A DNA stretch of 64,000 bases, taken from NCBI RefSeq assembly GCF_002575655.3, contig NC_053037.3, positions 501,774,544 through 501,838,543 of the forward strand, given 5' to 3'. Origin of the DNA: Aegilops tauschii subsp. strangulata. Lineage: Eukaryota > Streptophyta > Magnoliopsida > Poales > Poaceae. This document shows positions 24,279 through 35,336 of the stretch, piece by piece; position 1 is the first letter of the stretch; every line of letters begins with the position of its first letter. The notes under the pieces were generated by a model. The model was not told the DNA's origin and did not search any database. It saw only the letters and a list, made by a program, of their open reading frames with translations. Both the position numbers and the translations under genes were made by a program.

Positions 24279-27200
24279 TGCTACCTCTTGAGCACTACAT
24301 TGGTTTTCCCTTGAAGAGGAAAGGGTGATGCGGCAAAGTAGCGTAAGTATGTCCCTCAGTTTTTGAGAACCAAGGTATCAATCCAGTAGGAGGCCACGCA
24401 CGAGTCCCTCGCACCTACACAAACAAATAAATCCTCGCAACCAACGCGATAAGGGGTTGTCAGTCCCTTCACGGTCACTTACGAGAGTGAGATCCGATAG
24501 ATATGATAAGATAATATTTTTGGTATTTTTATGATAAAGATGCAAAGTAAATAAAACAAAATAAAAACGGCGCCAGAAATAGCTTGTTGTCGGGAGATTA
24601 ATATGATGGAAAATAGACCCGGGGGCCATAGGTTTGACTAGTGGCTTCTCTCAAGAGCATACGTATTACGGTGGGTGAACAAATTACTGTTGAGCAATTG
24701 ACAGAATTGAGCATAGTTATGAGAATATCTATGTATGATCATGTATATAGGCATCACGTCCGAGACAAGTAGACCGACTCCTGCCTGCATCTACTACTAT
24801 TACTCCACACATCGACCGCTATCCAGCATGCATCTAGAGTATTAAGTTCATAAGAACAGAGTAACGTTTTAAGCAAGATGAAATGATGTAGAGGGATAAA
24901 CTCATGCAATATGATATAAACCCCATCTTGTTATCCTCGATGGCAACAATACAATACGTGCCTTGCTACCCCTACTGTCACTGGGAAAGGACACCGCAAG
25001 ATTGAACCCAAAGCTAAGCACTTCTCCCATTGCAAGAAAGATCAATCTAGTAGGCCAAACCAAACTGATAATTCGAAGAGACTTGCAAAGATAACCAATC
25101 ATACATAAAAGAATTCAGAGAAGATTCAAATATTGTTCATAGATAAAATTGATCATAAACCCACAATTCATCGGTCTCAACAAACACACCGCAAAAGAAG
25201 ATTACATCGAATAGATCTCCACGAGAGAGGGGGAGAACATTGTATTGAGATCCAAAAAGAGAGAAGAGGCCATCTAGCTAATAACTATGGACCCGAAGGT
25301 CTGAGGTAAACTACTCACGCATCATCGGAGAGGCTATGGTGTTGATGTAGAAGCCCTCCGTGATCGATGCCCCCTCCGGCGGAGCTCCGGAAAAGGCCCC
25401 AAGATGGGATCTCACGGGTACAGAAGGTTGCGGCGGTGGAATTAGGCTTTTGGCTCCGTATCTAATCGTTTGGGGGTACGTAGGTATATATAGGAGGAAG
25501 AAGTACGTCGGTGGAGCAACATGGGGCCCACGAGGGTGGAGGGCGCGCCCAGGGGGGTAGGCGCTTCCCCCTACCTCGTGCCCTCCTGGATGCTTTCTTG
25601 ACGTAGGGTCCAAGTCCTCTGGATCACGTTCGTTTCGAAAATCACGTTCCCGAAGGTTTCATACCGTTTGGACTCCGTTTGATATTCTTTTTCTGCGAAA
25701 CTCTGAAATAGGCAAAAAACAGCAATTCTGGGCTGGGCCTCCGGTTAATAGGTGTAGCGACCAGACCTCAAACAGTCTATGCTGCTGTGCACCAGTGTCA
25801 TCCCTGGATCAGTAATGCTAACACGCGCAGTACAAATGGAGGATTTATAACAGAGTAGCAATCACACACTTATTACAACGAGTATCTCAAGAGAGAAATA
25901 AGTATGACAAATATGGCTTAAGGCCATCTAAAAACGATAACGGCGGAAGACTTGGAAGATAAGTGAGTCCATCAACTCCAACGGCATCACTGAGTATAAG
26001 ACCACGACCTAAGGCACCTTACTCGTCGTCTGAAAAGTCTGCAACATGAAACGTTGCAGCCCGAAAATGGGTCAGCACATGGAATATGCTGGCAATGTAA
26101 CACATAGAGAGTAATGAATATAATAATGCTATACTACATGCATATATGGCTGGTAGAAGGCTCTATGGTTACAGTTTTGCGAAAAGCTAATTTTTCCCTA
26201 CTGCAAAGGAATAAATTTTATTTAACTATCATGGTGGTTGTTAAACATTGAGATGGTTGACAGCATCTCAATCCCAATTAAGTGTCATCATTAACCCAAC
26301 AAAATTAATTAAAGTAACATGATGAGATTCACATGATAATCCAAATACTAGATACTCAAGATATCCATAACCGGGGACACGGCTAATCATGATTAGTTTG
26401 TACACTCTACAGAGGTTTGCGCACTTTTCCCCACAAGACTCGATCGCCTCCGCTTGATTCTCGCACTACATGATGTTTGAAAAACGGATGACCGAGACAC
26501 AGTCTTTCAGAAACAATAACTCTTTACACCGGGTGGACAGTTACACCTACTTTCCCCTACATCTGCTAGCCCACCTCTTCAAGAGATCATGTAACCTACT
26601 CAACTATGCTAGAGCCCATAATAGCTTGTGGCTGCAAACGGAAGTTTCTAGCATGAATAATCTCATGATCCCTTTGAACCTGGGTGGCGGTCCAAAAGAA
26701 AAACAGGCAATCCTGGAATACCCAGGTACCTCAATCCACCCAGATGTGAGTTTTAGTTGCCACCTTAAGGTTGACCATTAATTAACAATCTCACATCTGT
26801 CATGGTAACACTCAAACCCAATCCACGTCTACTAGCATAGCATAGCAATATGAGCAAACGTAGAAGTAACTCCCAAGGTTTGATAACAAAACAGGTAATA
26901 GGTACTACCTCAACTACTTCCCAATACCCACAATTTAATTAGTTCCTAATCATGCAATTGTTTGAGGATTGGTCTAATGCAATAAAACTGGGTAGTAAAA
27001 GAGGTATGATCAAAGTGTTACTTGCCTTGCTGATGATCCGTGAAACCTAGAGATTCGAAGTAGCAAGCGGCGCACTCCGGGTACTCTATCGCAAAAAAAC
27101 AAGCAAACAATAAGCACTCATCTAATGCACAGGTAAAACTCAAATAAAGACCTAACCAGAAAGTTCAACTTAAGAACTCCGGTTTGCAAAAAGAATCGAA

Positions 27201-28623
27201 TCAAACGAAGCAACGAAAGTCAAACGGCGAAAGAAACAAGCTTCGTTTACTAATCTGGATCTAAGTCAAATTTTACAGTAGCAAAAACTTGTTTGAATAG
27301 GTTAAACGGAAAGAGAATTTCAAGACGAAACTCTAGGCGCTTGAATCGCCTGATTCCGATAAACGAGCTAAAAGATAAACTAAAACGAAAAACACATCAG
27401 AAATCGCGATCTGGGAAATCGCGGAAAATCCGACGAAAAAGAAAACTGACGAACAGTCAAACGAACGGACGTTTGTTAACTGCGGCTAACCGGTGAACAC
27501 GTTCGTTAAAACGAACTGATCGGTGAACGTTCACGAACTAAACGAAAAAAATAAACCGATCTATATAAAAAAATCTAGGGTTTCAAAAAAAACCGAGGCG
27601 GTTTAAAAAAAACCGGCACGGCGGCGGCGGCTGCGGCTACCTCGGCGGGGCAACTCCGGCGGGGCTCGGGGGGTGGGGTGCGGTGAGGGGCGGCGGGGCT
27701 CGGGGAGGCGACGGGCGACGGCGAGGGGCGGCGGGCGGCGGCGTCGGGGCTTCCCGAGGCGGCGGCGATAGGCGGCTCCAGCGCGGCTCCTCCGGGCGGC
27801 GTCGGGTGCGGGGCGGGGTCAGGATGAGGTGAGGAGAGGGCGGCGGGGCTGGGGTACTTAAGGAGGGGGGTGCCGTGGGGAAGGGGTAAGGCGGCGGCGT
27901 CGTCCCCGACCGAGACTCGGGCGGCGGCGGGAGCTAGGTCTCCGGGAGGGAGACGGCTGGGGCGGTGGGCTGGGCTGTCGGCTGGGCTTCAGCCCAGTCG
28001 GCGCGCTCAGGATTTTTTTTTAAAATAATTTTGCTGAACCTAAGAAAAATCATAGAAAAATAAATAAAAATCCAAAAATGCCAAAACAAATTTTCACCGT
28101 CTAATTAAAATAACTAGAACGAGATGAACATTTTCTTGGCCCAAATGCAGTTTTGAAAACGTGCAATTTTTCTAATGCAAATAAAATTGCAAATAAAATC
28201 CGAATAAAATCAAATATTTGATTTTAATATTTTTCCTCCAATTTCAGTTATTTTGGAGAAGTCATATTTTCTCCTCTCATATATTTTAATATGAAATATT
28301 TTTAGGAGAGAAAAATAAATTAAACCAAAAATCCTCGTTTCATTATTTGATAAAAATCAAATATGAAAACCGCGAAAAATCCCCAACTCTCTCCGAGGGT
28401 CCTTGAGTTGCTTAGGATTTTCGAGGATTTTGCCAAAATGCAATAAAATATGCTATGCAATGATGATCTAATGTATAACATTCCAAATTGAAAATTTGGG
28501 ATGTTACAATAGGTTAGTCCCAAAAATAATATAAAAGTGTATACTAAAGCTCAATAATGTCCAAAACAGAATATAATATAGCATGGAGCAATCAAAAATT
28601 ATAGATACGTTGGAGACGTATCA
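24279..28623 (-). repeat. Sabrina-like 3' LTR, interrupted by a solo LTR
   Basis: The LTR occupies 24279-25747 plus 28509-28623 (one ATAGG copy counted), 1584 bp once the insertion is removed, against 1583 bp in the partner. It ends against the purine-rich tract at 28624-28640, confirming it as the 3' LTR. Confidence 0.9.
25753..28508 (-). mobile_element. Solo LTR of a long-LTR retrotransposon (2756 bp)
   Basis: On the minus strand it starts TGTAACATCCCAAATTTTCA and ends GGTCTGGTCGCTACA, so it has TG...CA ends. It is flanked by a 5-bp duplication ATAGG (25748-25752, 28509-28513). The other Sabrina LTR at about 35215-35225 shows the uninterrupted target. The order on the minus strand is an AT-rich part, a GC-rich promoter and leader (27600-28010, with a possible CTTAAGTACCCC initiator region near 27857), then about 2 kb of body. 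No coding domain, primer-binding site or polypurine tract is present, as expected for a solo LTR formed by LTR-LTR recombination. The family was not identified. Confidence 0.85.
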
Positions 28624-31446
28624 AGCATCCCCAAGCTTAATTCCTGCTCGTTCTCGAGTAGGTAAATGATAAAAAACAGAATTTTTGATGTGGAATGCTA
28701 CTTGGCATAATTTCAATATAATTCTTCTTATTGTGGCATGAATGTTCAGATTTGATATGATTCAAGATAAAAGTTTAATGTTGACATAAAAACGATAATA
28801 CTTCAAGCATACTAACTAAGCAATTATGTCTTATCAAAATAACATGGCCAAAGCAAGTTATCCCTACAAAATCATATAGTCTGGCTATGCTCCATCTTCC
28901 CCACACAAAATATTCATATCATGTACGACCCCAGTTTTAGCCAAGCAATTGGTTCAGACTTTTAACGCGCTTCAGCCTTTTCAACTCTTACGCAATACAT
29001 GAGCGCAAGCCATGGATATAGCACTATGGTGGAATAAGGTATAATGGTAGGGGTTATGTGGGAAGACAAAAAAGGAGAAAGTCTCACATCAACGAGGCTA
29101 ATCAACGGGCTATGGAGATGCCCATCAATTGATGTTGATGCAAGGAGTAGGGATTGCCATGCAACGGATGCACTAGAGCTATAAGCATATGAAAGCTCAA
29201 AAAGAAACTAAGTGGGTGTGCATCCAGCTTGCTTGCTCACGAAGACCTCAGGCATTTGAGGAAGCCCATCATTGGAATATACAAGCCAAGTTCTATCATG
29301 AAATTTCCCACTAGTATATGAAAGTGACAAAATGAGAGACTCTCTATTATGAAGATCACGGTGCTACTTTGAAGCACAAGTGCGGTAAAAGGATAGTAAC
29401 ATTGTCCCTTCTCTCTTGTTCTCTCATCATTTTTTTTCGGGCCTTTTCTCTTTTTTTATGGCCTCTTTTTTTCTTTCTTCTTCTTTTTTTCGTCCGGAGT
29501 CTCATCCGGACTTGTGGGGGAATCATAGACTCCATCATACTTTCCTCACTTGGGACAATGCTCTAATAATGATGATCATCACACTTTTATTTACTTACAA
29601 CTCATGAATTACAACTCAATACTTAGAACAAAATATGACTCTATATGAATGCCTCCCGCGGTGTACCAGGATATGCAATGAATCAAGAGCAACATGTATG
29701 AAAGAATTATGAACGGTACCTTTGCCACAAATACAATGTCAACTACGTGATCATGCAAAGCAATATGACAATGATGGAGCGTGTCATGATAAATGAAATG
29801 GTGGAAAGTTGCATGGCACTGTATCTCGAAATGGCTATGGAAATGCCATGATAGGTAGGTATGGTGGCTGTTTTGAGGAAGATATAAGAAGGTTTATGTG
29901 TGATAGAGCGTATCATATCACGGGGTTTGGATGCACCGGCGAAGTTTGGACCAACTCTCAAGGTGAGAAAGGGCAATGCGCCGTACCGAAGAGGCTAGAA
30001 AATTGCGGAAAGGTAAGTGTGCGTATAATCCATGGATTCACATTAGTCATAAAGAACTCATATACTTATTGCAAAAATGTATTAGCCCTCGAAGCAAAGT
30101 ACTACTACGCATGCTCCTAGGGGAAGGGTTGGTAGGAGTTAACCATCGCGCGATCCCGACCGCCACACAAAGGAAGACAATCAACAAATACTTCATGCTC
30201 CGACTTCGTTACATAACGGTTCACCATACGTGCATGCTACGGGAATCACAAACTCCAACACATGTATTTTTCAATTCCACAATTACTCAACTAGCACAAC
30301 TATGATATTACTATTTTTATATCTCAAGCATCAAATTTCTCATGATATCAATTAAAGAAAATTTCCATGCTATTTTAAGACTCTCAAAATAATATAAGTG
30401 AAGCATGAGAGATCAATAGTTTCTATGAAACAATTCCACCACCGTGCTCTAAAAGATATAAGTGAAGCACTAGAGCAAAACTATATAGCTCAAAAAATAT
30501 AAGTGAAGCACATGGAATATTCTAATAAACTCCAAATCAAGTGTGACTCTCTCAAAAGGTGTGTACAGTAAGGATGATTGTGGTAAACTAAAAATCAAAG
30601 ACTCAAATAATACAAGACGCTCCAAGCAAAACACATATCATGTGGTGAATAAAAATATAGCTCCAAGTAAAGTTTCCGATGGAAGTAGATGAAAGAGGGG
30701 ATGCCTTCCGGGGCATCCCCAAGCTTTGGCTTTTAGGTGTCCTTAGATTATCTTGGGGGTGCCATGGGCATCCCCAAGCTTAGGCTCTTGCCAATCCTTG
30801 TTCCATAATCCATCAAATCTTTCACCCAAAACTTGAAAACTTCACAACACAAAACTCAGCAGAAAATCTCGTGAGCTCCGTTAGCGAAAGAAAACAAAAG
30901 ACCACTTCAAGATACTGTAATGAACTCATTCTTTATTTATATTGGTGTTAAACCTACTGTATTCCAACTTCTCTATGGTTTATAAACTATTTTACTAGCC
31001 ATAGATTCATCAAAATAAGCAAACAACACTCGAAAAACAGAATCTGTCAAAAACAGAACAGTATATAGTAATCTGTAACTAACGCAAACTTATGGAACTC
31101 CAAAAAATCTACAAAAATAGGACGAACTAGAAAATTTGTTTATTGATCGGCAGCAATTGGTATCAATATTTTATCACGTTCTGGTGATTTTTAACAATTA
31201 TTTTCGTGAACAGAAAGTTTCTGGAATTTTCAGCAAGATCAAATAACTATCATCCAAGAAGATCCTATAGGTTAAACTTGGCACAAACACTAATTAAAAC
31301 ATAAAAATAAATATAACCAGAGGCTAGATCAAAGATTTATTCCTAAACAGACGCAAAAAGCAAAAAACTAAAAATAAAAATTGGGTTGCCGCCCAACAAG
31401 CGCTATCGTTTAACGCCCCTAGCTAGGCATAATAGCAAGGATAGAT
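28624..31446 (-). other. 3' untranslated internal region of the Sabrina-like element
   Basis: These 2.8 kb have no credible ORF. They include a polypyrimidine block (29405-29510), repeated AATATAAGTGAAGCA motifs (about 30393, 30460, 30498) and a hairpin pair with GGGATGCC/GGCATCCC arms (30697-30723, 30752-30781). The hairpins match those in the WHAM-like element. The end at 28624 carries the polypurine tract in reverse (AAGCTTGGGGATGCT read on the minus strand). Confidence 0.7.
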
Positions 31447-33528
31447 CTAGGTATTGCCATCTTTGGTAGGCAATCCATAAGTGTTTCTCATAATAGATTC
31501 ATAAGGTAATTTTATTTTCTTTTTAGGGAAGTGTTCCATGCCTTTCCTTAATGGAAATTGGAATCTAATATTCCCTTCCTTCATATCAATAATTGCACCA
31601 ATCGTTCTAAGGAAAGGTCTACCAAGAATAATAGGACATGAAGGATTGCAATCTATATCAAGAACAATAAAATCTATGGGCACATAGTTCCTATTTGCAA
31701 CAATAAGAATGTCATTAATTCTTCCCATAGGTTTCTTAATATTGGAATCCGCAAGGTGCAAGTTTAAAGAGCAATCATCAAAATCACGGAAACCTAACAA
31801 ATCACATAAAGTTTTTGGAATCGTGAAAACACTAGCACCCAAATCACACAAAGAATAGCATTCATGATCTTTAATTTTAATCTTAATAGTAGGTTCCCAC
31901 TCATCATAAAGTTTTCTAGGGATAGAAGCTTCCAACTCAAGTTTTTCTTCATAAGATTGCATCAAAGCATCAACGATATGTTTGGTAAAAGCTTTATGTT
32001 GAGTATAAGCATGTGGAGAATTTAGCACGGATTGCAACAAGGAAATACAATCTATCAAAGAGAAATTATCATAATTAAATTCCTTGAAATCCAAAATAGT
32101 GGGTTCATTAATATCTAATGTTTTAATCTCTTCAATCCCACTTTTACCAATTTTTGCATCAAGATCTAAAAACTCCGAATTTTTGGGACGCCTTCTAGGT
32201 AAAGGTGGATCATATTCAGTCCCATCATTTTCAAGATTCATATGGCAAAACAAAGATTTAATAGGAGACACATCAATAACTTTTAGATCTTCATCTTTAT
32301 TTTCGTAGAAACTGGAAGAACACGCTTTTACAAAGCAATCTTTCTTAGCACGCGTCCTAGCGGTTCTTTCTTTGCACTCATCAATGGAAATTCTCATGGC
32401 TTTGAGAGGCTCATTGATATCATGCTTAGGTGGAATTGATCTAAGTTTCAAAGAATCAACATCAAGAGAAATTCTATCAACGTTCCTAGCCAATTCATCA
32501 ACCTTGAGCAATTTTTCTTCAAGCAAAGCATTGAAATTCTTTTGTGAATTCATAAACTCCTTAACACTTGTCTCAAATTCAGAGGGCATCTTACTGAAAT
32601 TTCCATAAGATTTGTTGTAGGAATTACCATAATTATTAGAGGAATTGCTAGGATATGGCCTAGGATTAATGTTTCCTCTATACGCGTTGTTACCAAAATT
32701 ATTCCTACCAACAACATTTACATCCATAGATTCATTATTATTCTCAATAAAAGTAGACAAAGGCATATCATTAGGATAATAAGAAACACTCTTATTAGCA
32801 AATAATTTCATAAGTTCATCCATCTTTCCACTCAAAACATTAATTTCTTCTATCGCATGCACTTTTTTACTAGTAGATCTTTCAGTGTGCCATTGAGAAT
32901 AATTAACCATAATATTATCTAGGAGTTTAGTAGCTTCTCCTAAAGTGATTTCCATAAAAGTACATCCCACGGCTGAATCTAAAAGATTTCTAGAAGCAAA
33001 ATTCAATCCGGCATAAAAAATTTGTATAATCATCCACAAATTCAAACCATGCGTAGGGCAATTACGTATCATTAATTTCATCCTCTCCCAAGCTTGTGCA
33101 ACATGTTCATGATCAAGTTGCTTAAAATTCATAATATCGTTTCTAAGAGAGATGATCTTAGCGGGAGGAAAATATTTAGAGATAAAAGCATCTTTGCACT
33201 TATTCCAAGAATCAATACTATTTTTAGGCAAAGATGAAAACCAAGTTTTAGCACGATCTCTAAGCGAAAAGGGAAATAGCTTCAGTTTAACAATATCATT
33301 ATCCACATCTTTCTTCTTTTGCATATCACACAAATCAACGAAGCTAGTTAGATGGGTAGCGGTTTCTTCACTAGGAAGGCCGGCGAATTGATCTTTCATG
33401 ACAAGATTCAACAAAGCAGCATTGATTTCACAAGATTCAGTATCGGTAAGAGGAGCAACCGGAGTGCTAAGGAAATCATTGTTGTTGGTATTGGTGAAGT
33501 CACACAATTTAGTATTATCTTGAGCCAT
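31447..33528 (-). CDS. Gag-protease protein of the Sabrina-like element
   Basis: An uninterrupted frame ends at 31447. I take the ATG at 33528 (protein starting MAQDNTKLCDF, about 693 residues); an upstream in-frame ATG at 33615 would add 29 residues of different character. The first 230 residues carry the retrotransposon gag core (KLKLFPFSLRDRAKTWFSSL, AWERMKLMIRNCP, QIFYAGL). A low-complexity Asn/Tyr/Gly stretch replaces a CCHC knuckle, which I do not find. Near residues 560-680 there is a retropepsin-like domain with DLGAS in place of the usual DTGAS, and CPIILGRPFLRT near its end. There is no reverse transcriptase. The ORF is intact in an element with 1.3% LTR divergence, so it may still encode protein. 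Confidence 0.85.
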   Translation of the reverse strand: MAQDNTKLCDFTNTNNNDFLSTPVAPLTDTESCEINAALLNLVMKDQFAGLPSEETATHLTSFVDLCDMQKKKDVDNDIVKLKLFPFSLRDRAKTWFSSLPKNSIDSWNKCKDAFISKYFPPAKIISLRNDIMNFKQLDHEHVAQAWERMKLMIRNCPTHGLNLWMIIQIFYAGLNFASRNLLDSAVGCTFMEITLGEATKLLDNIMVNYSQWHTERSTSKKVHAIEEINVLSGKMDELMKLFANKSVSYYPNDMPLSTFIENNNESMDVNVVGRNNFGNNAYRGNINPRPYPSNSSNNYGNSYNKSYGNFSKMPSEFETSVKEFMNSQKNFNALLEEKLLKVDELARNVDRISLDVDSLKLRSIPPKHDINEPLKAMRISIDECKERTARTRAKKDCFVKACSSSFYENKDEDLKVIDVSPIKSLFCHMNLENDGTEYDPPLPRRRPKNSEFLDLDAKIGKSGIEEIKTLDINEPTILDFKEFNYDNFSLIDCISLLQSVLNSPHAYTQHKAFTKHIVDALMQSYEEKLELEASIPRKLYDEWEPTIKIKIKDHECYSLCDLGASVFTIPKTLCDLLGFRDFDDCSLNLHLADSNIKKPMGRINDILIVANRNYVPIDFIVLDIDCNPSCPIILGRPFLRTIGAIIDMKEGNIRFQFPLRKGMEHFPKKKIKLPYESIMRNTYGLPTKDGNT

Positions 33529-33719
33529 CGTGACAAACAAGCAGTCCAACACACGAGCAAACAAGAGACGGGCAAAAAGAGGCAAACGGAAAAGAGAGGG
33601 CGAATAAATCGGCAAGGGTGAAGTGGGGGAGAGGAAAACGAGAGGAAAATGGCAAATAATGTAAATGCGGGAGATAAGGGTTTGTGATGGGTACTTGGTA
33701 TGTTAACTTTTGCGTAGAC

Positions 33720-33737
33720 TCCCCGGCAATGGCGCCA
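33720..33737 (-). other. Primer-binding site of the Sabrina-like element, tRNA-Asp type
   Basis: On the minus strand it reads TGGCGCCATTGCCGGGGA, 11 bp inside the 5' LTR end. It differs at one base from the site in the WHAM-like element (3275-3292). Confidence 0.75.
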
Positions 33738-33748
33738 GAAATCCTTCT

Positions 33749-35331
33749 TGCTACCTCTTGAGCACTGCGTTGGTTTTCCATTGAAGAGGAAAGGGTGATG
33801 CAGCAAAGTAGCGTAAGTATTTCCCTCAGTTTTTGAGAACCAAGGTATCAATCCAGTAGGAGGCCACGCACGAGTCCCTCGCACCTACACAAACAAATAA
33901 ATCCTCGCAACCAACGCGATAAGGGGTTGTCAGTCCCTTCACGGTCACTTACGAGAGTGAGATCCGATAGATATGATAAGATAATATTTTTGGTATTTTT
34001 ATGATAAAGATGCAAAGTAAATAAAACAAAATAAAAACGGCGCCAGAAATAGCTTGTTGTCGGGAGATTAATATGATGGAAAATAGACCCGGGGGCCATA
34101 GGTTTGACTAGTGGCTTCTCTCAAGAGCATACGTATTACGGTGGCTGAACAAATTACTGTTGAGCAATTGACAGAATTGAGCATAGTTATGAGAATATCT
34201 AGGTATGATCATGTATATAGGCATCACGTCCGAGACAAGTAGACCGACTCCTGCCTGCATCTACTACTATTACTCCACACATCGACCGCTATCCAGCATG
34301 CATCTAGAGTATTAAGTTCATAAGAACAGAGTAACGCTTTAAGCAAGATGAAATGATGTAGAGGGATAAACTCATGCAATATGATATAAACCCCATCTTG
34401 TTATCCTCGATGGCAACAATACAATACGTGCCTTGCTACCCCTACTATCACTGGGAAAGGACACCGTAAGATTGAACCCAAAGCTAAGCACTTCTCCCAT
34501 TGCAAGAAAGATCAATCTAGTAGGCCAAACCAAACTGATAATTCGAAGAGACTTGCAAAGATAACCAATCATACATAAAAGAATTCAGAGAAGATTCAAA
34601 TATTGTTCATAGATAAAATTGATCATAAACCCACAATTCATCGGTCTCAACAAACACACCGCAAAAGAAGATTACATCGAATAGATCTCCACGAGAGAGG
34701 GGGAGAACATTGTATTGAGATCCAAAAAGAGAGAAGAAGCCGTCTAGCTAATAACTATGGACCCGAAGGTCTGAGGTAAACTACTCACGCATCATCGGAG
34801 AGGCTATGGTGTTGATGTAGAAGCCCTCCGTGATCGATGCCCCCTCCGGCGGAGCTCCGGAAAAGGCCCCAAGATGGGATCTCACGGGTACAGAAGGTTG
34901 CGGCGGTGGAATTAGGCTTTTGGCTCCGTATCTGATCGTTTGGGGGTACGTAGGTATATATAGGAGGAAGAAGTACGTCGGTGGAGCAACATGGGGCCCA
35001 CGAGGGTGGAGGGCGCGCCCAGGGGGGTAGGCGCTTCCCCCTACCTCGTGCCCTCCTGGATGCTTTCTTGACGTAGGGTCCAAGTCCTCTGGATCACGTT
35101 CGTTCCGAAAATCATGTCCCGAAGGTTTCATTCTGTTTGGACTCTGTTTGATATTCTTTTTCTGCGAAACTCTGAAATAGGCAAAAAACAGCAAGTCTGG
35201 GCTGGGCCTCCGGTTAATAGGTTAGTCCCAAAAATAATATAAAAGTGTATAATAAAGCCCAATAATGTCCAAAACAGAATATAATATAGCATGGAGCAAT
35301 CAAAAATTATAGATACGTTGGAGACGTATCA
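33749..35331 (-). repeat. Sabrina-like 5' LTR
   Basis: This 1583-bp LTR starts TGATACGTCTCCAACG at 35331 on the minus strand and ends AAGAGGTAGCA at 33749. It contains a TATA box (CCTATATATACC, near 34960 on the plus-strand coordinates). It carries the empty version of the solo-LTR target near 35215. Confidence 0.92.
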
Positions 35332-35336
35332 GTGCC

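Larger units (their letters stand above)
24279..35331 (-). mobile_element. Complete Sabrina-like Gypsy retrotransposon (gag-protease only)
   Basis: The minus-strand LTRs are 33749-35331 (5') and 24279-28623 (3', enlarged by a nested solo LTR). There is a perfect 5-bp target duplication GTGCC (24274-24278 and 35332-35336). Without the nested insertion the element is about 8.3 kb. I count about 21 substitutions between the LTRs by eye (about 1.3%), so it is younger than the Angela on the left. The internal domain holds one long intact ORF (gag and protease) and about 2.8 kb of noncoding sequence. Integrase, reverse transcriptase and RNase H are missing, so it depends on an autonomous partner. 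It is inserted in the LTR of element C. Confidence 0.9.

Noticed and set aside
27600..28010. GC-rich block resembling a gene promoter or first exon
   Set aside because: It lies inside a solo LTR with clear TG...CA ends and a target duplication, so it is the LTR promoter and leader.
29356..29566. Lys/Arg-rich frame and its Phe/Leu-rich complement, like a membrane peptide
   Set aside because: Both are products of a polypyrimidine tract in the noncoding 3' region of the Sabrina-like element.
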